Origin: Dehalococcoidia bacterium
GTDB lineage: Bacteria > Chloroflexota > Dehalococcoidia > SZUA-161
Assembly (NCBI GenBank): GCA_020344295.1
Contig: CP070819.1
Location: forward strand, 980,431-987,071
DNA: 6,641 nt
Reading direction: 5' to 3'
Shown here: positions 1 through 5,279 of the stretch, one piece after another
Numbering within the stretch: the stretch's first letter is position 1
Layout of the letters: each line of letters opens with the position of its first letter
The notes under the pieces: model-generated
Told to the model about the DNA's origin: nothing
Databases searched by the model: none
Seen by the model: only the letters and a program-made list of their open reading frames with translations
Program-made: the position numbers and the translations under genes

Positions 1-53
1 AGATCTGCAGCGTTGTTGCCTCAGTTCTAAACCTATGGTTCGTAACTGCACTT

Positions 54-69
54 GAGTACAAGTGTACTC
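54..69. repeat. 16-bp dyad, possible operator
   Basis: GAGTACA-AG-TGTACTC is a perfect 7-2-7 inverted repeat. A second dyad overlaps it (ACTTG at 50-54 with CAAGT at 59-63). Dyads of this size suit a dimeric regulator, but it lies about 600 bases before the first gene and no promoter is evident next to it, so it may serve a gene to the left or be chance. Confidence 0.35.
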
Positions 70-284
70 GCACATAGTTATGATCTCCATAATGTAAAGC
101 AGGTTGCAGATACAAATGATCTATAAGATATGAAGCGTGTCTTGAACGAGTGGCGTGCGCTAGAATAGCGGTGTGGGTGACATTCTATCGGTAAAAATCA
201 GTACTGTCAATATATTCTACTCGTTGTTTTTATTTGTAATACCTAGCATAGTGCCACATCTGTTATCTAGGCATTTCTTAAGAA

Positions 285-309
285 GGCCATATTATGTACA
301 ATAATAGCC
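285..309. repeat. AT-rich stem-loop in upstream region
   Basis: TATTAT (290-295) pairs with ATAATA (301-306) around the loop GTACA. GGC (285-287) can extend the stem with GCC (307-309) if two bases (288-289) bulge out. A perfect 10-bp palindrome TTCTTAAGAA lies just before it (275-284). No T-run follows, so it does not look like a terminator. Function unknown; AT-rich sequence produces such dyads easily. Confidence 0.25.
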
Positions 310-462
310 ATACCACAGTTAAATAGATTTGGAGTTATTAGTAGGAACGATTATCAGCATAACATTAACGTAGCTAATCTTCTGTCCTTTCTTTAGCCTT
401 TTTTAATACATCCTCTAAGTTTCCCTGTGTTGCTCCTCCATGGCTTTTTCCCTTAACTCACC

Positions 463-491
463 TTGACCTTCGTTTGATTTCTGACTATGAT
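463..491 (+). promoter_or_regulatory. Candidate sigma-70 promoter for the + strand genes
   Basis: TTGACC (463-468) and TATGAT (486-491) are separated by exactly 17 bases; each hexamer matches the bacterial consensus at five of six positions. Transcription would start near 498, giving a leader of about 175 bases before the GTG of the dehydrogenase/reductase gene. Within that leader GGGTG (505-509) can pair with CACCC (525-529), a weak stem with a 15-base loop. Inferred from sequence only. Confidence 0.5.
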
Positions 492-635
492 TATCAAGGA
501 ATCAGGGTGACAATGAGCTTAGAACACCCGCCTGTTGTATGCCTGGCTCCATCATAGATAGCTTCATGCTCGTGCCCATAGGAATCCTCAGAGAGTTCTT
601 ATCTTCAATACATTAATTGTCTATTACTGAGCGCA

Positions 636-651
636 GATTAATCCATTAATC
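636..651. promoter_or_regulatory. 7-2-7 dyad directly before the first gene, possible operator
   Basis: GATTAAT-CC-ATTAATC is a perfect inverted repeat ending six bases before the ribosome binding site of the first + strand gene. The half-site core ATTAAT occurs three times nearby (612-617, 637-642, 645-650). The position suits a repressor operator or a translation-blocking structure in the leader. No regulator gene is visible in the window. Confidence 0.4.
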
Positions 652-657
652 AAAACC

Positions 658-665
658 GGGAGGAG
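658..665 (+). promoter_or_regulatory. Ribosome binding site deciding a GTG start
   Basis: GGGAGGAG lies nine bases before GTG at 675. It fixes the start of the short-chain dehydrogenase at this GTG, which also gives the normal N-terminus, with the glycine-rich motif beginning near residue 11. Confidence 0.8.
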
Positions 666-674
666 CCATAGCCA

Positions 675-1427
675 GTGAGACTGCAGGATAAGGTAGCCAT
701 AGTGACCGGTTCAACCAGCGGTATCGGCAAGTCTATCGCTGAAGGATTCGCGAATGAAGGGGCTAACGTTATAATATGCGGGCGCCGACAGGAGCTGGCA
801 AAGGGTATTGTCGATGAACTATTAAGTAAGGGGCTGAAGGCCATTGCGATAAGGCTCGACGTCACTATTGAGGAGAGTATAGACGGTCTTGTAAATCAGG
901 TGGTAGACCAGTATGGACGTATCGATATACTGGTTAATAATTCCGGGATCAGCCCAGTATGGAAGCGCGCTGAAGACACGCCGAAGGAGGCTTGGGACCA
1001 GATAATAGCGACCAACCTCACAGGTACGTTTCTCTGTTCACAGGTAGTCGGTCGTGTCATGATTGAGCAGAAAAACGGCAGGATCATCAATATGACCTCG
1101 GTAGGCGGTGAGGTGGCTTTACCCAGACTGGTTGCCTACTGCGCAAGTAAGGCGGGCATCGTCATGCTGACCAAAGTGCTCGCCGCTGAGTGGGCGCAGC
1201 ACAACATCATGGTCAACGGCATAGGCCCGTCCTTTGTTGAGACTGACTTCACGGCGGGTCTTAGGTCTAACGAGAAGATTTACAGCGATCTCAAGGACAA
1301 AAACCCGCTTAAGAGATTTGCCACGCCGGAGGAGATCGTGGGCACGGCGATATTTCTGGCATCTGATGAATCAAGCTATATTACAGGCCAGACCATCTTT
1401 ATCGATGGCGGATGGCTGACCATATAG
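675..1427 (+). CDS. Short-chain dehydrogenase/reductase (SDR family), 250 aa
   Basis: A classical SDR oxidoreductase: a cytoplasmic Rossmann-fold enzyme that interconverts a hydroxyl and a keto group with a nicotinamide cofactor. Visible motifs are the cofactor loop TGSTSGIG (11-18), NNSG (88-91, a variant of NNAG), and the catalytic set Asn114, Ser142, Tyr155 and Lys159 in YCASK. Arg37-Arg38 after the second beta strand suggest NADP(H) rather than NAD. The C-terminus (TGQTIFIDGG) is typical of the family, and 250 aa is the usual length. Start is GTG with a strong GGGAGGAG. It is first in a run with a 3-hydroxyacyl-CoA dehydrogenase 40 bases downstream, so a hydroxyacyl- or ketoacyl-CoA, or a related alcohol or ketone, is a reasonable substrate. 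FabG-like, sugar or steroid dehydrogenase roles cannot be excluded by sequence. Family certain; substrate unknown. Confidence 0.93.
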   Translation: MRLQDKVAIVTGSTSGIGKSIAEGFANEGANVIICGRRQELAKGIVDELLSKGLKAIAIRLDVTIEESIDGLVNQVVDQYGRIDILVNNSGISPVWKRAEDTPKEAWDQIIATNLTGTFLCSQVVGRVMIEQKNGRIINMTSVGGEVALPRLVAYCASKAGIVMLTKVLAAEWAQHNIMVNGIGPSFVETDFTAGLRSNEKIYSDLKDKNPLKRFATPEEIVGTAIFLASDESSYITGQTIFIDGGWLTI

Positions 1428-1455
1428 CCATTACGGATTGCATATAAATTATATC

Positions 1456-1461
1456 AGGAGG
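1456..1461 (+). promoter_or_regulatory. Ribosome binding site deciding the 3-hydroxyacyl-CoA dehydrogenase start
   Basis: AGGAGG lies six bases before ATG at 1468. This rules out the longer in-frame reading from TTG at 1438, whose ten extra residues would be encoded across the ribosome binding site. A small AT dyad (ATATAA-A-TTATAT, 1442-1454) lies just before it. Confidence 0.9.
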
Positions 1462-1467
1462 TTCTCC

Positions 1468-2328
1468 ATGGCAGTAAACAAAGTTGGTGTGCTCGGTGCA
1501 GGCATTATGGGCAATGGCATTGCACAGGTGGCAGCACAGGCAGGTCTGGAAGTTAAGATGCGGGACATTGAGGACAAGTATCTTGACAACGGCATGAACG
1601 CCATTAACACAAGCTTGGGGCGTATGGTTAAAAAGGAGAAGATCACACAGGCAGACGCCGATGATATCGTAGCCCGTATCACATGTACCACCGATCTCCT
1701 CGAGGCTGTTAAGGAAGTCGATGTTGTGATCGAAGCAATACCGGAGATCATGAGCTTAAAAGTAGAAACGTATACCACTATAGACAAGGCGTGCCCCGAT
1801 CACGTAATATTCGCCTCCAATACATCGGGATTGAGCATAACCGAGTTGTCATCTGCTACAAACAGGCCGGACCGTTTTATCGGCATGCATTTCTTCAATC
1901 CCGTGCCGATGATGCAGCTAATAGAAATTGTTCGGGGATTCAGTACCAGCGAAGAGACCATTGGCGTTATACGCGACCTGTCCTCAAGGATGGGCAAGGA
2001 ATCCATTCTGGTAAACGATACACCCGGTTTCGCCACGAGCCGTCTAATTGGCGTACTTCAGAACGAGGCTATCCATGCCTTTGCGGAAGGGATTGCCAGC
2101 GCTGAGGATATCGATAAAGGCATGAGGCTGGGGATGAATCACCCCATGGGCCCGCTGCAGCTCGCTGATTTCGTGGGCCTAGACACTATACTGCACGTTA
2201 TGGAGAACTTACACGCGGAGTATGGCGATCCCAAGTACCGGCCGCCGCTTTTACTGAGACAGATGGTCCGGGCAGGTCATCTGGGGAGAAAGACAGGTAA
2301 GGGATTTTACGACTATACAAAGGAGTGA
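1468..2328 (+). CDS. 3-hydroxyacyl-CoA (3-hydroxybutyryl-CoA) dehydrogenase, 286 aa
   Basis: Oxidises (S)-3-hydroxyacyl-CoA, probably 3-hydroxybutyryl-CoA, to the 3-ketoacyl-CoA, or the reverse, in the cytoplasm. The N-terminal Rossmann domain has GAGIMG (10-15), with Asp33 after the second strand suggesting NAD. Family signature residues Ser120 (in NTSGLSI), His141 (in GMHFFNP) and Glu153 match the catalytic Ser, His and Glu. The C-terminal helical domain has NDTPGF (183-188) and ends in LGRKTGKGFYDY, typical of the single-domain Hbd/PaaH type. The position of the substrate-binding Asn (PGFxxNR in clostridial Hbd) is Ser191 here; from memory a PGFxTSR subgroup exists, so this is a variant and not a sign of inactivity. 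It sits 62 bases before the dehydratase gene, consistent with co-transcription and with a line from crotonyl-CoA through 3-hydroxybutyryl-CoA to acetoacetyl-CoA. Stop is TGA, the only non-TAG stop here. Confidence 0.93.
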   Translation: MAVNKVGVLGAGIMGNGIAQVAAQAGLEVKMRDIEDKYLDNGMNAINTSLGRMVKKEKITQADADDIVARITCTTDLLEAVKEVDVVIEAIPEIMSLKVETYTTIDKACPDHVIFASNTSGLSITELSSATNRPDRFIGMHFFNPVPMMQLIEIVRGFSTSEETIGVIRDLSSRMGKESILVNDTPGFATSRLIGVLQNEAIHAFAEGIASAEDIDKGMRLGMNHPMGPLQLADFVGLDTILHVMENLHAEYGDPKYRPPLLLRQMVRAGHLGRKTGKGFYDYTKE

Positions 2329-2336
2329 AATCCTTT
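2319..2336 (+). repeat. Small hairpin over the stop codon of the 3-hydroxyacyl-CoA dehydrogenase gene
   Basis: AAAGGA (2319-2324) can pair with TCCTTT (2331-2336) around a six-base loop that begins inside the TGA stop. No T-run follows. It could affect mRNA stability or coupling, but a six-base stem is weak evidence. Confidence 0.25.
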
Positions 2337-2390
2337 ACATAAGAGCTTGGACGTTATATCCTGAAAATGTGACAGGTCAGGGAGGGATAA

Positions 2391-3914
2391 ATGGCTATTA
2401 AATCAGGAAAAGAGTACATAGAGAGTCTCAGAAAGCTGAAGCCGAAGGTATACGCGTTCGGTGAACGGGTTGATAGCGTGGTTGATTACCCCATGTTTCA
2501 GCCACATTTGAACGCGGCGGCAATGACCTACGAGTTGGCCAACAGTCCCGAATACGAGCAGGAGATGACAGCCACCTCGAATCTTACCGGTGAGAAGATC
2601 AACCGCTTCACACACGTGCACCACAGCATTGATGACCTGGTCAACAAGGTGAAGATGATGCGGCTTCTGGGACAGAAGACCGGCACATGTTTTCAGCGCT
2701 GCGTCGGCCTTGATGGTCTAAACGCCGTCTATATCACCACATATGAAATCGACCAGAAACAGGGCACCGACTATCACGAAAAATTTAAAAAGTATCTCAA
2801 ATATGTGCAGGACAACGATCTTATGCTCGCCGGGGCCATGTCCGATCCCAAGGGTGACAGGAGCCTACGGCCGCACCAGCAGGAAGACCCAGACATGTAT
2901 GTACATATTGTGGAAAAGAAAGACGACGGTATAGTGGTCAGAGGTGCCAAGGCTCATATAACCGGTACAGTTAATGCACACGAGATCATTGTCATGCCCA
3001 CAAGGACGATGGGCGAGGAGGATAAAGACTACGCTGTATGCTTCGCTGTTCCCGTTGATGCTGAGGGCATAACCCTGATATTCGGCAGGCAGACCAATGA
3101 CACCAGAAGGCTTGACGGCGAGATCGATGCGGGGAATGCCAAGTACGGCATTGTGGGCGGAGAGTGTTTGATCGTATTCGATAACGTTTTTGTGCCCTGG
3201 GATCGGGTATTCATGTGCGGTGAGTACGATTTTACAGGGCAGTTGGTTGAGACATTCGCCGGATTTCACCGGAGCAATTACGGCGGATGCAAGGTCGGGC
3301 TCGCCGATGTGGTTACAGGTGCCGCGTACTGGGTAGCGGAGAACAATGGAGTAGAGAAGTCGCCATATATCAGGGACCTTATGGCCGAGATGGTGAGTAT
3401 GGCAGAGACATGCTGGTCATGCTCGCTGGCCTGTTCCTATCAAGGCAGCCAGACGAAATCGGGCGCTTATACTATCAACCCTCTTCTGGCTAACGTGGTT
3501 AAACTTAACATAACACGCATGACTTATGAGTGGATGCGGCTGGCGCAAGATATCGCCGGAGGCCTTATAATCACACTGCCTTCGGAGAAAGACTACAGCA
3601 ATCCTGAAGTAGGCAAGTATATTGATAAATACTTCGGAGGTAAGGCAGGAACATCTACGAGGGACAGGCTTCATATGGTCAGGCTCATAGAGAATATGGC
3701 TGTAGGTGCGGGTCTTCCCGAGGCCCTGCATGGCGCCGGATCACCTCAGGCACAGAAAATGATGATTGGGAGAAGGGCCAACCTCGAGAACAAGAAGGAA
3801 ATTGCCGAGACCATTCTCGGCATAAAGCCAGATGACGCATTCGAGAGGATAACGGGGAAAAGCGAGGAGGAGTACTTCAAAGAATACAGAGAATTACTAC
3901 CAAAATGCGACTAG
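2391..3914 (+). CDS. abfD: 4-hydroxybutyryl-CoA dehydratase / vinylacetyl-CoA delta-isomerase family protein, 507 aa
   Basis: The family dehydrates 4-hydroxybutyryl-CoA to crotonyl-CoA by ketyl-radical chemistry using FAD and a [4Fe-4S] cluster, and can isomerise vinylacetyl-CoA; it belongs to the 4-hydroxyphenylacetate 3-hydroxylase/acyl-CoA dehydrogenase-like superfamily. The cluster ligands known from Clostridium aminobutyricum (Cys99, Cys103, His292, Cys299) all align: Cys100 and Cys104 in TCFQRC, His293 and Cys300 in FHRSNYGGC. Other positions recalled as important there also match: Gln102, Met150, Thr191, Glu258, Tyr297, Lys301, and Glu444 and Ala449 before and in HGAGSPQAQ. This set separates it from plain flavin monooxygenases, which lack the cluster. 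Start ATG follows GGAGGG by four bases. It is somewhat longer than the about 490 aa clostridial enzyme. It is last of the + strand run and ends just before a hairpin. Family is near certain; the exact substrate is inferred, since uncharacterised paralogues are known. Confidence 0.88.
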   Translation: MAIKSGKEYIESLRKLKPKVYAFGERVDSVVDYPMFQPHLNAAAMTYELANSPEYEQEMTATSNLTGEKINRFTHVHHSIDDLVNKVKMMRLLGQKTGTCFQRCVGLDGLNAVYITTYEIDQKQGTDYHEKFKKYLKYVQDNDLMLAGAMSDPKGDRSLRPHQQEDPDMYVHIVEKKDDGIVVRGAKAHITGTVNAHEIIVMPTRTMGEEDKDYAVCFAVPVDAEGITLIFGRQTNDTRRLDGEIDAGNAKYGIVGGECLIVFDNVFVPWDRVFMCGEYDFTGQLVETFAGFHRSNYGGCKVGLADVVTGAAYWVAENNGVEKSPYIRDLMAEMVSMAETCWSCSLACSYQGSQTKSGAYTINPLLANVVKLNITRMTYEWMRLAQDIAGGLIITLPSEKDYSNPEVGKYIDKYFGGKAGTSTRDRLHMVRLIENMAVGAGLPEALHGAGSPQAQKMMIGRRANLENKKEIAETILGIKPDDAFERITGKSEEEYFKEYRELLPKCD

Positions 3915-3933
3915 GCTTAATGTGGATTATATG

Positions 3934-3969
3934 AAGAAGCAGGGTAAGTCGAACATTGCCCTGCTTCTT
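3934..3969. terminator. Bidirectional hairpin terminator between convergent genes
   Basis: AAGAAGCAGGG (3934-3944) is perfectly complementary to CCCTGCTTCTT (3959-3969). Three more pairs (one T-G wobble, two A-T) extend the stem inward to 14 pairs around an eight-base loop. It lies between the dehydratase stop at 3914 and the hydratase stop at 3999, the expected place for a terminator shared by both strands. The stem base is A-rich on one arm and T-rich on the other, as in bidirectional terminators, but no long T-run follows on either strand, so efficiency is uncertain. Confidence 0.75.
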
Positions 3970-3998
3970 GAGTTATATCAGGTCAGAGACAATATCGT

Positions 3999-4796
3999 CT
4001 ATTTACCCTTGAACTCAGGTCTCCGTTTCTCGAGGAATGCTTTGGCGCCCTCTTCTGCATCCTCGGTCTTGAAGATGTCTGAGAATAGCTTACCTTCGTT
4101 TTGTATCGCCTCTTTAACTCCCATCTCCATAGTAGCGTAGATGCTCTTCTTTGTGGAGTCCAGCGCTATAGCGCCCTTATATCGCAATCTCTTTATCATG
4201 GCGGTGACGGCATTCTCCAGTTCCGCCGCAGGTACCACCTGATTGACAAGACCGATACGGTAGGCCTCCTGGGCATCGATGGGGTCACCTGTCAGGCACA
4301 TCTCCAGCGCCTTGCCCTGTCCGACCAGACGTGTTAACCTGACGCTTCCTCCTCCTCCACACATTATCCCCAGCCTTATTTCAGGCTGGCCGAATTGCGC
4401 GGTATCCGCAGCGATCCTTATGTCACAGCCCAGGGCGATCTCACATCCCATTCCCATTGCGAATCCATTGACGGCTGCAATCACCGGCTGTGGCAGCTCC
4501 TCGAGCATAGTCGGGGAGAAATAGACCTTATGGTCATCCATGACTCTGCCGCCCTTCTTCGTCATCTCGACCCACGCCAGGATCGTTTTATCGATATCGG
4601 CTCCCGACATAAATGCACGATCGCCAGCTCCGGTGACAACGACTACCCTGACCTCCTTATCAGCCGCAATGCCCTTAACAGCCTCCTTCAGCTCATCCGA
4701 CATTTTAGGGCTGAAAGCATTAAGTACATCCGGCCTGTTGAAGGTGATTCTGGCAATGCCGTCCTGCTTTTCCAGGATAATAGTCTCGAAAGCCAT
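3999..4796 (-). CDS. Enoyl-CoA hydratase/isomerase (crotonase family), 265 aa
   Basis: Probably adds water to a trans-2-enoyl-CoA such as crotonyl-CoA, giving the 3-hydroxyacyl-CoA; cytoplasmic. The crotonase fold is clear. The oxyanion loop FMSGADI (62-68) and the second loop GMGCE (115-119) are present, and both catalytic acids of true hydratases (Glu144 and Glu164 in the rat enzyme) match Glu119 and Glu139 (in FGQPEI). Met116 stands where many members have Gly in the GGGCE loop; only the backbone amide is used there, so activity is not excluded. The C-terminus (EGAKAFLEKRRPEFKGK) is typical and the length normal. ATG start with AAGGGGG five to six bases before it. It is third in the - strand run, 42 bases after the B12-subunit gene. 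With the 3-hydroxyacyl-CoA dehydrogenase and dehydratase on the other strand it completes a crotonyl-CoA to acetoacetyl-CoA route. Other crotonase reactions remain possible. Confidence 0.92.
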   Translation of the reverse strand: MAFETIILEKQDGIARITFNRPDVLNAFSPKMSDELKEAVKGIAADKEVRVVVVTGAGDRAFMSGADIDKTILAWVEMTKKGGRVMDDHKVYFSPTMLEELPQPVIAAVNGFAMGMGCEIALGCDIRIAADTAQFGQPEIRLGIMCGGGGSVRLTRLVGQGKALEMCLTGDPIDAQEAYRIGLVNQVVPAAELENAVTAMIKRLRYKGAIALDSTKKSIYATMEMGVKEAIQNEGKLFSDIFKTEDAEEGAKAFLEKRRPEFKGK

Positions 4797-4838
4797 TGCA
4801 TCCCCCTTTATCCGATTATATGGAAGGTATCTTACAAG

Positions 4839-5237
4839 CTACTTCTTCACTTCCGCCTTTATCAGCTCAATGAATCCGTTTACATCTGAACCTGCGCCGT
4901 ATATCTCGCGGACACCCTGCTTCTTCAGCATATCATGGTCCTCATCGGGAATAACTCCTCCCAGAACCACCATTACCTGTCCCAGATTGTTCTCCTTTAA
5001 GCCCTGTATTACCTTAGGCAGATGCGCCTCATATGCACTGGTGAAGAAGCTCATTCCAACGACATCCACGTCTTCCTGTACCGCCATCTTCACGACTTCC
5101 TCAGGCTGACTGTAACTGGCATATACAACCTCGAAGCCGGCGTCCTTGCATCTGGAGGCGATCAGCCTCAGACCTCTATCGTGTATATCTATCCAATGTT
5201 TGACGAGTAGAACTCTGGCTTTACCGTTCTTAGACAA
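4839..5237 (-). CDS. B12-binding small subunit of an acyl-CoA mutase, 132 aa
   Basis: A stand-alone cobalamin-binding domain that carries adenosylcobalamin for the large mutase subunit encoded just upstream. The base-off/His-on motif DxHxxG is present as DIHDRG (17-22), with His19 the predicted lower cobalt ligand; most acyl-CoA mutases have DGHDRG. The GG motif lies at 93-94 in VLGGVIPDED, which binds the nucleotide tail. The middle motif, usually SxL, reads Ser63-Phe64-Phe65 here, a departure next to the dimethylbenzimidazole pocket. The chosen start is TTG at 5237, eight bases after AAGGGGG; no in-frame ATG precedes the conserved region. The length fits the small subunits of split isobutyryl- or 2-hydroxyisobutyryl-CoA mutases and archaeal methylmalonyl-CoA mutases. 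It lies 42 bases after the large-subunit gene and in the same frame, separated by one TAG. Family certain; the partner is inferred from adjacency. Confidence 0.92.
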   Translation of the reverse strand: MSKNGKARVLLVKHWIDIHDRGLRLIASRCKDAGFEVVYASYSQPEEVVKMAVQEDVDVVGMSFFTSAYEAHLPKVIQGLKENNLGQVMVVLGGVIPDEDHDMLKKQGVREIYGAGSDVNGFIELIKAEVKK

Positions 5238-5245
5238 TTCACTAA

Positions 5246-5252
5246 CCCCCTT
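5246..5252 (-). promoter_or_regulatory. Ribosome binding site deciding a TTG start
   Basis: On the - strand AAGGGGG lies eight bases before TTG at 5237. A GTG one base out of frame lies between them, but it does not open the B12-binding frame. The site shows that the B12 subunit is translated separately from the large subunit. Confidence 0.7.
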
Positions 5253-5279
5253 CTGAGTAGTTGGTTGAGTCGGCAGTTC

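Larger units (their letters stand above)
1..657. other. AT-rich non-coding upstream region
   Basis: No open frame here has both a plausible start with ribosome binding site and protein-like content over useful length; stops are frequent in all frames. Composition is clearly more AT-rich than the genes (for example 16 G/C in the 60 bases 181-240). It contains a candidate promoter (463-491), several inverted repeats listed separately, and two short overlapping lysine/glutamate-rich frames on the - strand (about 374-501) that could be a decayed gene end. No tRNA, rRNA or known riboswitch was recognised. The region most likely carries control signals for the + strand genes plus degraded sequence. 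Confidence 0.7.

Noticed and set aside
1..10. Overlapping BglII (AGATCT) and PstI (CTGCAG) sites at the left edge, suggesting a cloning junction
   Set aside because: Six-base sites occur by chance and nothing else in the window looks like vector sequence.
130..168. Short frame MKRVLNEWRALE in the upstream region
   Set aside because: Only 12 codons, no ribosome binding site before the ATG, and no context; indistinguishable from chance.
1..657. tRNA, riboswitch or CRISPR in the upstream region
   Set aside because: No cloverleaf with a proper T-loop, no recognisable cobalamin riboswitch core, and no repeated units with spacers were found by eye.
1438..1467. TTG start ten codons before the 3-hydroxyacyl-CoA dehydrogenase ATG
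   Set aside because: The extra codons cover the AGGAGG ribosome binding site of the ATG at 1468, and family members begin directly before the glycine-rich motif.
3922..4140. 72-codon + strand frame after the dehydratase gene
   Set aside because: It starts just before the hairpin and then runs antisense through the end of the hydratase gene; no ribosome binding site and no family resemblance.
4540..5109. 189-codon open frame on the + strand opposite the hydratase and B12-subunit genes
   Set aside because: It lies antisense to two clear genes, its translation is Ser/Thr-rich with no recognisable domain, and the opposite strand carries complete family motifs. It is a shadow frame.
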